DNA from: Thermoanaerobaculales bacterium
GTDB lineage: Bacteria > Acidobacteriota > Thermoanaerobaculia > Thermoanaerobaculales > Sulfomarinibacteraceae
Direction of reading: 5' to 3'
DNA: 11,828 nt
NCBI GenBank assembly: GCA_029932545.1
Contig: JAOZPW010000108.1
Coordinates: 1 to 11,828 of the forward strand
Below are positions 1 through 6,872 of the stretch, piece by piece; the first letter of the stretch is position 1; each line of letters begins with the position of its first letter. The notes beneath the pieces were generated by a model, which worked only from the letters and a program-made list of their open reading frames with translations, ran no database searches and was not told the origin of the DNA. The translations under genes were made by a program, and so were the position numbers.

Positions 1-9
1 CCGCACCCA

Positions 10-1884
10 ATGATTGACAAAACCCACTCCGCCGACACCACCGGCAGCGCCCGGCCGTCGACCCGCGACCGCTCCGAAATTCCTGAGAGATTCACCTGGG
101 ATCTTTCCCACCTCTATCCCGACTGGGAAGCGTGGGAGAAAGACCTGGGAAATGCCGAAGAACTGATGGAACACTACCGTGCCTTCGAGGGCACCCTGGC
201 CGACGGCCCAGACCGGATTCTCGAGGCATCACGCCTCTCCGATGAATTGGGCCAGTTGGCATACCGAGTCTACCGTTACCCCGGTTTGATGCAGAACCAG
301 GACACCCGGGACAACGACGTCAAGGAACGTCTGGGGCGTGTACAGATCCTCTTCGCCAGATTCCGGCAGGCCACCGCCTGGTATGCCCCGGAACTCCTGC
401 GAATTCCCGAAGAGACGATGCGGGAGTGGCTCAAGGAGACCCCCAACCTTGAGCCCTACCGCTTCGGCATTCTCGAGACCTACCGTCAACAGGAGCACGT
501 ACTGGATGAGCAGGGAGAACGGATCCTGGCCCTCGCCGGCCCCTTCAGTAACACAACGTCCGAGACCTACTCGATGCTGGCCGACGCCGACGTCGAGTAT
601 CCGACGATCGAACTCTCGGATGGAACCTCGGTCGTCGCCAGTCACGCGGGCTACCAGCACGGCCTTCACACCCTCAGAAACCAATCGGATCGGGAGGCCC
701 TGTTCAAGGCTCACTTTTCGGTCTACGACAAGACCCCGAACACCTGGGCCGCCATCTACGACGGAGTGCTCCAGCGCGACTGGTTCATCGCTCAGGCACG
801 GAAATACTCAACGACTATCGAGGCCGAATTGCACGACAACGCGATTCCCGAGTCTGTCGTCGAGACTCTGGTGGACACCGCCCGAGAGGGCTCAGAGCCA
901 CTGCGGCGCTATCACGCACTGAGAAAGAAAGTGCTCGGGCTGGAGTCCTACCGCTACTTTGACGCCTACCTCCCCCTGGTCGAGGTCAACTGGCCCCTCC
1001 CCTACGACGACGTCGCCCCCCTGATCGAGGCCTCGGTAAGCCTCTTCGGAAACGACTACCAGAAAACCGTGCGTCAGGCCTTCGACCAGCGCTGGATCGA
1101 CGTGTACGAAAACGAAGGCAAACGATCAGGTGCGTTCTCGGCCGGCGTTTACGGTGTGCATCCTTACATGCTGCTCAATTATGCCGATACGCTCAACGAC
1201 GCCTTCACCGTGGCCCACGAAATGGGTCACTCGATGCACACGGTTCTCTCGCACCAGAACCAGCCGTTCGCCACTGCCGAATACACAATTTTCGTCGCCG
1301 AGGTCGCCAGTATGACCAACGAAAACCTGTTCCTTGACCTGCTCCTTGAGAGAGAACAGGACCCAATGCGACAAATCGTCATGCTGCAGCACGCCATCGA
1401 CGACATCGCGGCCGGCTTCTATCGGCAGACGATGTTTGCCGAATTCGAACTGCGGGCCCACCGGGCCGTCGAAGACGGCCAGCCGATCACGGCCGACTTC
1501 CTGCAAAAGACCTACCTTGAGGTCCTGACCGCCTATTTCGGCGACACCCTGGACGATCAGGCGTGGTACGAGACCACCTGGGCCCGCATCCCCCACTTCT
1601 TCGGCTCGCCCTACTACGTCTACCAATATGCGACCTCAAAAGCGGCGGCGACCCTCTTCCACGCAAAGATGACAACCGGGCCTCAGGATGAGCGTGCCGA
1701 GACCGTCGCTCGTTACCTGAAGTTGCTCAGGTCCGGGGGCAGCGACCACCCGGTCAAACAGCTGCAAAAGGCCGGAGTGGATTTCACCACACCTGATCCT
1801 GTCGAGGCAATGGTCGCGACGATGGATAGGCTGGTTGGGCAGATCGAGGATGCCCTCAGGAACGCTGGAAAGCTGAAACGCTAG
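10..1884 (+). CDS. pepF: Oligoendopeptidase F (M3 family zinc metallopeptidase)
   Basis: This 624-residue protein is a cytoplasmic zinc endopeptidase of family M3 that cuts short peptides and takes part in peptide turnover. The zinc site is visible: H403-E404-M-G-H407 is the HExxH motif, and E431 in the FVAEVAS segment is the third ligand, 24 residues after the second histidine. The N-terminal RSEIPERFTWDLSHLYPDWE segment matches the usual opening of PepF proteins, and the C-terminal region with PHFFGSPYYVYQYATS is typical of the substrate-binding lobe. Length is normal for the family (about 600). The ATG at position 10 is the first usable start, but only 9 bases lie upstream, so a slightly earlier start cannot be excluded. 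There is no signal peptide. The next gene is on the opposite strand, so pepF ends its transcription unit here. The family is certain; substrate preference cannot be read from sequence. Confidence 0.95.
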   Translation: MIDKTHSADTTGSARPSTRDRSEIPERFTWDLSHLYPDWEAWEKDLGNAEELMEHYRAFEGTLADGPDRILEASRLSDELGQLAYRVYRYPGLMQNQDTRDNDVKERLGRVQILFARFRQATAWYAPELLRIPEETMREWLKETPNLEPYRFGILETYRQQEHVLDEQGERILALAGPFSNTTSETYSMLADADVEYPTIELSDGTSVVASHAGYQHGLHTLRNQSDREALFKAHFSVYDKTPNTWAAIYDGVLQRDWFIAQARKYSTTIEAELHDNAIPESVVETLVDTAREGSEPLRRYHALRKKVLGLESYRYFDAYLPLVEVNWPLPYDDVAPLIEASVSLFGNDYQKTVRQAFDQRWIDVYENEGKRSGAFSAGVYGVHPYMLLNYADTLNDAFTVAHEMGHSMHTVLSHQNQPFATAEYTIFVAEVASMTNENLFLDLLLEREQDPMRQIVMLQHAIDDIAAGFYRQTMFAEFELRAHRAVEDGQPITADFLQKTYLEVLTAYFGDTLDDQAWYETTWARIPHFFGSPYYVYQYATSKAAATLFHAKMTTGPQDERAETVARYLKLLRSGGSDHPVKQLQKAGVDFTTPDPVEAMVATMDRLVGQIEDALRNAGKLKR

Positions 1885-1890
1885 GAAGCT

Positions 1891-2068
1891 GGCACGCCCA
1901 AGCCCGAGAGCGCACCAACCCTCAAATCGGGACGTGCGACCATGGCATTCTTCACCCGGCAGGCCTCCCGCCAACGAAGGCGCTGCGAAGAATACCTCGC
2001 CGGGCAATCCCCGGCGAGCACGTTGGTGATCGAGTCTCTCGACCACGCCGTAGGCCGCCGAGGCCTAC
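1891..2068. other. Intergenic segment able to fold into about five stem-loops; candidate structured RNA or palindromic element
   Basis: The gap between the converging pepF and yaiI-like genes contains successive inverted repeats: GCACG 1892-1896 with CGTGC 1933-1937, enclosing CCCGA 1903-1907 with TCGGG 1927-1931; ATTCTTC 1947-1953 with GAAGAAT 1987-1993, continuing inward through GCAG/CTGC and CGCC/GGCG so that the 3' side is paired without a break; a perfect 9-bp stem 1996-2004 with 2010-2018; TCGAG/CTCGA at 2030-2042, extended by GTG/CAC; and a perfect 7-bp stem 2050-2056 with 2062-2068. No U-run follows either end, so this is not a plain terminator. I do not recognise a known RNA family (no SRP, RNase P or tmRNA hallmark), and the strand is undetermined. 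It may instead be a dispersed palindromic repeat. A few stems are expected by chance in GC-rich DNA. Confidence 0.4.
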
Positions 2069-2128
2069 AAAGATGATGAAGACAAAGTGCAGTAACACGA
2101 CCCCATCGGCAGCAAGCTTGAGGAACAT

Positions 2129-2608
2129 CTATGGCTCCGGGCAGGTGAAATTGCCCGGATGCTGACGACGGATCGACTGAATCACCTCGTCCAACTGCTG
2201 AAGAAAACGGGATTTATCGCTCTTCTTGAGCGGCGCAGGACCACCGGTAATTTCTCCTGCACCTCGGAGTTCTTCCAACAAGTTCCGAGTCGCAAGGGCT
2301 TGGCCGATATTGTCGTGGGTGAACGGTTTCCCGGTCGAACCAAGAACACAGGCGCCCGCCTTCAAGCAACGACTCGCAAGAGGAATGTCGGCGGTGATGA
2401 CAATGTCCCCCGATTGCACGTGCTCGACAATCCAGTCGTCGGCGGCGTCGAATCCGTCTCCTACAACTTCGAGTGTTATCCACGATTCATTCGGAGTCCG
2501 CATCCAAGAATTCGCTACCAGCGTGACCTTGAGGCCACACCGGCCTGCAACCCGGAACACCTCCTGTTTGACCGGACACGCATCAGCATCGACAAAGATG
2601 TGCAACAA
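2129..2608 (-). CDS. YaiI/YqxD family protein (DUF188, UPF0178)
   Basis: The 159-residue product belongs to the DUF188 family (E. coli YaiI, B. subtilis YqxD), a PIN-like fold whose biochemical role is not established. Family marks are the N-terminal FVDADACPVK motif, VANSWMRTP, the AADDWI segment, VITADIPLASRCL, and the C-terminal GGPAPLKKSDKSRF block. Length is normal (about 150). The start is TTG at 2608, with a second TTG directly after it. A strong ribosome-binding sequence, GGAGAGG, lies at 2614-2620, 5 nt upstream; the only nearby ATG is out of frame. The conserved motif begins four to five residues after this start, which supports it. The gene converges on pepF and diverges from the pseudokinase gene 133 bp away, so it appears to be monocistronic. 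An inverted repeat (2137-2143 with 2152-2158) lies in its last codons. Confidence 0.9.
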   Translation of the reverse strand: MLHIFVDADACPVKQEVFRVAGRCGLKVTLVANSWMRTPNESWITLEVVGDGFDAADDWIVEHVQSGDIVITADIPLASRCLKAGACVLGSTGKPFTHDNIGQALATRNLLEELRGAGEITGGPAPLKKSDKSRFLQQLDEVIQSIRRQHPGNFTCPEP

Positions 2609-2741
2609 GGAAACCTCTCCATCTCTCAGCCCAGAGACCCGATCTGGCCGCTGAGGACCAAGTATAGCCGTGATGAGGGATGCACCGTGTTGACCGTGTT
2701 ACTCTCAGTAGGAAACGGAATTTTCGAGTCGCAACGAGGCA

Positions 2742-5174
2742 ATGAACCACTCAAGAAGTTTCTTCGATGTATACGCGATAACGACCCTGCTGGTGTCGTC
2801 TCCCCAGAGGACTATCTACCGATCCGTTGAGCCGGACTCCAATAGGGATATTGTGGTCAAACTGTTGACCTCGAACGTCACATCCAGTGACCCGATCCTT
2901 CATGACCGCTTTCTACGCGACATAGGTGCATTGCAACTCCTCTCTCTGCCGGCCTTTCCTGAAATCCTCAACTTTGGAGTAGCAGGCGACAATAGTGCCT
3001 TCATGGTCATGGAGTGGATCGACGGCGACAACATCTCCAGCCTGGCAGAGATACAACCTGACCGGATAATCCCCCTGCTGGCCCAGATTACAGAGAGCCT
3101 TGAGACCCTGGCGATGGGCGGGGTCTACCACGACAATCTCTCACCGGACAACATTCTCGTCCAGACACGGCCCGACCATGAGGTTGCGAAGATCCTCGGA
3201 TTCGGAACCACTGCCTTTTTCAGCGAGATTGCAGCCGGTACGGTCCCCGGTCGCTCGACTGGGGTCGAACGTTTCATAGCGCCCGAACGCCTCGGGGCCT
3301 CGGAAAACGTTTCCGAAGCAGGCGTCCTCTCCGACCTCTATTCCCTGGCGTTGGTCACGGTCGATATTCTCGGGGGGGATATCTCAGACCTGGGATCGGA
3401 TGATCCGGAGGTTCGTTTTCCTGAGGATATTCGCGATGCCCTTTCGAACGCCGAAGTCCTGGAGGATGCACTTTCCGGCGCCCTGGCAATGGCTCCTGAC
3501 AAGCGTCAGACAACCTATGCCATCCTCAGGAACGCTCTTGAGTGGGATTATGACTATATGGAGGGTGTAGACCTCATCTCCGATCCGGACCGGATATCAG
3601 AGACCTTGGTGGAACTGCCGCCTCAAGAACGATCTGAGTGTTCAACCCCGGCATCAGAAGAAGACGGGGACCCAGGAGAAGAGATCACAACCGTCCTGAA
3701 ATCCCCAGGCTTGAACGGCCCAATCGACGAGGATCTCATACAAACCGATCCAGGTGGTTTCAACCCCAACAAGACAGATCCCGTTTTCATGCCACCTCCA
3801 CCAAATCCACCAGAGCTACCGAAGGAGCAAACGCCTGAAGTCGAGGCCGTTCCTCAAATCCAGGAAGGCGGAAGACCCAGGCTCAATTTTGACCGACGTT
3901 TGCTGCTTTGGGTACCCATTGGCCTGGCCATCATGGTTATCTTGGGCATCGGCACGGTGAAGTTGTGGCGCCTCGCTCTTCGCCCACAAGCGAAATCACA
4001 GCCCACGGCTGTTGTTCAACCGACTGCCGTGCCTCGTGTGCCGGCACCTGAAATTCCAGCCGAAGTTCAGGTCCACCCCGGACTCGCGCAGGCCGACGCG
4101 CTGCTGCTCGAGGATGACGTTGAAGGGGCTCGGGCCATTCTCTCGGCGATCACTCCCGAAGAGATCGAGCTCTTTTCCAACGAGGAGGTCGAGTCATTCA
4201 ACGCCATGAATAACGCCCTCGAGGGATCTCGATTCGACGCCGCGGTCGCTGATCTCAAGGGTGGCCTGGACCACGGCAGCATTCGAATGCTGAAACGTGG
4301 GGTCGCCGGAGTTTTGAGGGCAAACCCGGAGGATCTTGCCGATCGTCCGGACATCCCTCCGATGCTCAAGAAGGGCCAAAACGCCCTTCGGATCCACGCC
4401 CTGATGTGGAAGGCGCACGAATCGCAGGATCACAGGCTCGTTCTGGAGCAGTGTTCAGCCATGATTGAGGTTCTGCCGAAGTACAGCACCCCATTCCAAT
4501 TCCGAGAGGAGGCTGCGCTTGCTTTGGAAAACGTCTCGGAGCAAGCGTTTGAGGCGGGACACTACGACCAGGCCAGGGGAACGCTCTCACCCATCACGAC
4601 ATACTGGCCGGACCGCGAGGGACTCTCCCAACGGCTCTCCACCATCGAGAATACCAAGCAGGAACTGGAGGACCAGAGAACCTACATCGCCGAGGCCCTG
4701 GCAATCTCACAGGCCGGTGACCCCGAGGCGGGACTTGCCATTCTGGAGGGAATAACTCCCGTTGCCATGCTCCAAAGACACCATTCTGAAGCCGTCACCC
4801 TCCTCGAGAAGCACCGTGCCGAGTTGGACGCCCAACCGCCTGAGGTGGTATTCAAGCTGAAACCCCAGATCGAATTCAAGAAGAAGAAAACCGTGACGAT
4901 CCAGTTGATCGTCACTGACGACCATCTGGTGACCGGAGTCTCGGCTTATCTCAAGGCCGCCGGCGCCAACAGCTATTCGAAGATCAACCTCAATCTTGAC
5001 CCGGCAACCGGTAGCTGCACTCTCGATATCGGGCCCGAGACCCACAACAACGACGACTTCCTCCTCTACGTCGAGGCCGTTGACGGATCCGGTCACACCG
5101 GCCGCCTGGCAAGTCCCCAGGCTCCCCTCGAATTCAAACGCAAAAAAGGCCTGAAGGCCCTGTTCGGCAAGTAG
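2742..5174 (+). CDS. Membrane-anchored Ser/Thr kinase-like protein, predicted pseudokinase
   Basis: The 810-residue protein has a bacterial Hanks-type kinase fold in residues about 8-270, an acidic and proline-rich linker (about 290-380, with PPPPNPPELP), one membrane helix (about 387-409), a long helical, TPR-like region (about 445-695) and a beta-rich C-terminal domain (about 700-798). The beta3 lysine survives (VVK, K40), as do APE (A180-E182) and the helix-F aspartate in SDLYSLAL. However, the HRDLKPEN loop reads HDNLSPDN (130-137), so the catalytic Asp is Asn132 and the loop Lys is Ser134. DFG is GFG (153-155), and the glycine loop has no glycine. Phosphotransfer therefore looks lost, and a role as a regulated scaffold is inferred. 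Predicted topology is kinase domain in the cytoplasm and the C-terminal half outside. A stop at 2709-2711 and no earlier start codon force ATG 2742. GAGG lies only 2 nt before it, so the ribosome site is weak. Confidence 0.88.
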   Translation: MNHSRSFFDVYAITTLLVSSPQRTIYRSVEPDSNRDIVVKLLTSNVTSSDPILHDRFLRDIGALQLLSLPAFPEILNFGVAGDNSAFMVMEWIDGDNISSLAEIQPDRIIPLLAQITESLETLAMGGVYHDNLSPDNILVQTRPDHEVAKILGFGTTAFFSEIAAGTVPGRSTGVERFIAPERLGASENVSEAGVLSDLYSLALVTVDILGGDISDLGSDDPEVRFPEDIRDALSNAEVLEDALSGALAMAPDKRQTTYAILRNALEWDYDYMEGVDLISDPDRISETLVELPPQERSECSTPASEEDGDPGEEITTVLKSPGLNGPIDEDLIQTDPGGFNPNKTDPVFMPPPPNPPELPKEQTPEVEAVPQIQEGGRPRLNFDRRLLLWVPIGLAIMVILGIGTVKLWRLALRPQAKSQPTAVVQPTAVPRVPAPEIPAEVQVHPGLAQADALLLEDDVEGARAILSAITPEEIELFSNEEVESFNAMNNALEGSRFDAAVADLKGGLDHGSIRMLKRGVAGVLRANPEDLADRPDIPPMLKKGQNALRIHALMWKAHESQDHRLVLEQCSAMIEVLPKYSTPFQFREEAALALENVSEQAFEAGHYDQARGTLSPITTYWPDREGLSQRLSTIENTKQELEDQRTYIAEALAISQAGDPEAGLAILEGITPVAMLQRHHSEAVTLLEKHRAELDAQPPEVVFKLKPQIEFKKKKTVTIQLIVTDDHLVTGVSAYLKAAGANSYSKINLNLDPATGSCTLDIGPETHNNDDFLLYVEAVDGSGHTGRLASPQAPLEFKRKKGLKALFGK

Positions 5175-5184
5175 GCCCGTCGCG

Positions 5185-5203
5185 TTTCGCCCGCAGGGCG
5201 GAA
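5185..5203 (+). terminator. Weak hairpin after the pseudokinase gene
   Basis: TTTCGCCC (5185-5192) can pair with GGGCGGAA (5196-5203) around a GCA loop, with one G-U pair, starting 11 bases after the stop codon. No U-run follows directly, so this is at best a pause or processing site. It abuts the duplicated methyltransferase fragment and may simply be part of it. Confidence 0.25.
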
Positions 5204-5245
5204 TAGTGGCCTTTGAGGGCTCCGGCTTCACCCAGGCGCATACCG
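5201..5245 (-). pseudogene. Decayed fragment of the THUMP methyltransferase gene
   Basis: These 45 bases match 7102-7146, inside the methyltransferase gene, at 41 positions and in the same orientation. Mismatches are at 5207, 5221, 5240 and 5242. Read on the minus strand, and continuing a few codons past the aligned bases, it encodes GMRLGEAGALKGHYSAL against GKRLGEAGALKGLYSAL in the intact protein (residues 307-323), 15 of 17 identical. Weaker similarity runs to about 5192. It has no start signal or long reading frame and lies in the 165-bp gap before the next gene, so it looks like a remnant rather than a gene. It could be left from a lost second copy of the methyltransferase gene, or from a recombination event that moved the neighbouring two-gene operon. 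Confidence 0.7.
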
Positions 5246-5339
5246 GGTCTGTGGTACATTTTCATCCGCGCGATATTTCTCTGCCCTGATGCGGCCTCCC
5301 ACCAGACGCCGGATATGACACGAAAGAGAAAGGCAAGTG

Positions 5340-6056
5340 ATGCGAAAAATAATTGTCATAGTGGTCATCGTTCTGGCGGCCGGCGCCGTCTTTGCGGACG
5401 ACGTCTACCTCCGGGGAGGCGGCCAGATAACGGGAGTGATCGTCGAGCAGTCGGAAGAGTCCGTGACGGTCGATATCGGTGGAGGAACCCTCACGGCACG
5501 GATGTCGAGTGTTGTCCGCATCGAAAAGCGGGACTCGCCACTTCAGGAGTATCGGACGAGAGCCGAGGGCATTCCCCCCGACGATGCCGAGGCATGGCGA
5601 GAGCTGGCACAGTGGGCAACGAGCGAAACGCTCTCGAGCCAGGCTTCGGAGGCATACTCGTACGTGATCGCAGTCCTGCCGGACGACCACGAAGCAAACC
5701 GAGCCCTCGGCCGGGTCCTACTCGACGGAAAGTGGGTCACCGAGGAGGAGAGCTATCGTGCCCGAGGCTTTGTGGAGTTCGAGGGCGAGTGGTTGACCCG
5801 GGACGAACGAATAGCGATCATCAAGGGCCGAAAGGCCCGCGAGAAGGAGGATCGCCAGGCGAATGACGCCGCGATCCAGGCCATCAATGATGAGCAGGAA
5901 GCTGAAGCTGAGAGGGAGCGAGAGGCAGCCGAGCGCGAGGAGGCTCGGCGCTACAACTCGATCAACTGGGGCTGGGGGGCAGGTCCGTCCTATTGGCCCT
6001 CTTCTTCTGGATCGTTATCAACAAACCCGGCCGACTCTTCGGGAGTCTGGCGATGA
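5340..6056 (+). CDS. Secreted protein with small beta domain, paired GxWxT repeats and charged coiled coil
   Basis: I cannot name this 238-residue protein. Residues 1-19 are a clear signal peptide (MRK, a run of I/V/L/A, likely cleavage after AVFA), so it is exported. Residues 20-63 (DDVYLRGGGQITGVIVEQ onward, ending VVRIEK) form a short beta-strand unit of a kind common in exported proteins of environmental phyla. A helical, TPR-like stretch (about 80-125) follows, then two related segments, DGKWVTEEE (129-137) and EGEWLTRDE (148-156). A Glu/Arg-rich helix (about 160-204) is probably a coiled coil, and the tail (205-238) is rich in Trp, Gly and Ser. ATG 5340 is preferred because AAAGG ends 6 nt upstream; GTG 5337 is adjacent and possible. 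The lipoprotein gene follows after 14 bp with its own ribosome site, so the two are very likely co-transcribed. Confidence 0.85.
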   Translation: MRKIIVIVVIVLAAGAVFADDVYLRGGGQITGVIVEQSEESVTVDIGGGTLTARMSSVVRIEKRDSPLQEYRTRAEGIPPDDAEAWRELAQWATSETLSSQASEAYSYVIAVLPDDHEANRALGRVLLDGKWVTEEESYRARGFVEFEGEWLTRDERIAIIKGRKAREKEDRQANDAAIQAINDEQEAEAEREREAAEREEARRYNSINWGWGAGPSYWPSSSGSLSTNPADSSGVWR

Positions 6057-6070
6057 ATCGGGAGGAACCC

Positions 6071-6799
6071 ATGAGCCGTTATTTTAGAATGCTCCCGCTG
6101 GTCGTCGTGCTGTTCGCGGCGTGCTCCTCGCCCTCGCCGGTCGACGAAATCGTCAGTTCAAATCTTGCCGCCCGTGGAGGCAAGGAGCAGATTCAGGCTC
6201 TGCAATCAATCCGGCAGACTGGGACCGCGACCGCGAGTGGCGGGCGGGTCGCACGAGTCGTCCGCGAGATCAAGCAACCCGGTCTCTTCCGGCTCGAGTT
6301 CTCCTCCCAGGGGACGAAGAGCGTTTTCGCCAACGATGGCAAAACCGGTTGGCAGGTCGCGCCTCTGCAGGGGCAGTTCGAACCCAAGGTAATGACGCCG
6401 GAAACCGATGCGGCCGCAGGGGTCGACCAGCGCGACATCGAAGGGCCTTTATTCAACTGGCGCGAGAAGGGACACGTGGTCGAACTGATAGGGCGCGAGA
6501 TGCTTCCCGGGGGCGAGGCCTTCAAGCTCAAGGTGACCCTCGAGGACGGCGCGGTCCGCTACGACTTTGTCGATGTCACATCACACCTGATCGTCCGCTC
6601 CGATATAACACGGTTGGTCCAGGGACAGCCCGTGGTGCTGGAAAACACGTTCTCGGATTTCCGGGAAGTGGACGGGCTCGTCTTCCCGTTCCTGGTCGAA
6701 ACCCAGACCAAGGGCCGGCCGCAGGTCCTCAGGATCACCATAGAAAAAATCGAACTCAACCCTGACCTCGACGACGCACGGTTCCAGTTTCCCCAGTAG
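6071..6799 (+). CDS. LolA/LolB-like outer-membrane lipoprotein
   Basis: The 242-residue product begins with a lipoprotein signal (MSRYFRMLPLVVVLFAAC), with Cys18 as the probable lipidation site. The residue at -3 is Phe rather than Leu, but the hydrophobic core and AAC end fit. The mature part resembles the LolA-like beta fold found in many proteins labelled 'outer membrane lipoprotein-sorting protein': NDGKTGWQVAP, a GPLFNWREKGHVVELIG stretch, KLKVTLEDG, FSDFREVDGLVFPF and the closing ITIEKIELNPDLDDARFQFP. Such proteins bind lipid or lipoprotein in the envelope; the ligand here is unknown. Start: GGAGG at 6061-6065 lies 5 nt before ATG 6071. The open frame extends to 5993, but that would overlap the previous gene and bury the signal peptide. 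It is the second gene of an operon with the secreted protein upstream and converges on the methyltransferase gene. Confidence 0.85.
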   Translation: MSRYFRMLPLVVVLFAACSSPSPVDEIVSSNLAARGGKEQIQALQSIRQTGTATASGGRVARVVREIKQPGLFRLEFSSQGTKSVFANDGKTGWQVAPLQGQFEPKVMTPETDAAAGVDQRDIEGPLFNWREKGHVVELIGREMLPGGEAFKLKVTLEDGAVRYDFVDVTSHLIVRSDITRLVQGQPVVLENTFSDFREVDGLVFPFLVETQTKGRPQVLRITIEKIELNPDLDDARFQFPQ

Positions 6800-6815
6800 G
6801 AACGGCGCCACCGCC

Positions 6816-6850
6816 CCTCCGAGGCTTGTCGAACGGGAGGTCTTTCTTTC
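6816..6850 (+). terminator. Possible terminator after the envelope operon
   Basis: CCTCC (6816-6820) can pair with GGAGG (6836-6840), followed by the T-rich run TCTTTCTTTC. The stem is only 5 bp with a 15-base loop, so this is a weak call. It lies 16 bases after the lipoprotein stop, in the 73-bp gap between two converging genes, where a terminator is expected. Confidence 0.3.
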
Positions 6851-6872
6851 GGCCTCTTTGAGCTTTTTGTGG

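Noticed and set aside
2137..2158. Inverted repeat CCGGGCA/TGCCCGG as a terminator
   Set aside because: It lies within the final codons of the DUF188 gene and no U-run follows on either strand.
2661..2666. TATACT (minus strand) as a -10 element for the DUF188 gene
   Set aside because: No acceptable -35 sequence lies 16-18 bases upstream, so it is not supported as a promoter.
2159..2830. Long open frame on the plus strand across the DUF188 gene
   Set aside because: It overlaps the DUF188 gene antisense and the start of the pseudokinase gene, has no family motifs, and both overlapped genes have strong motif support.
4707..5231. 174-codon minus-strand frame overlapping the pseudokinase 3' end and the duplicated fragment
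   Set aside because: It is in a different frame from the methyltransferase remnant and is antisense to the beta-rich domain; no family resemblance.
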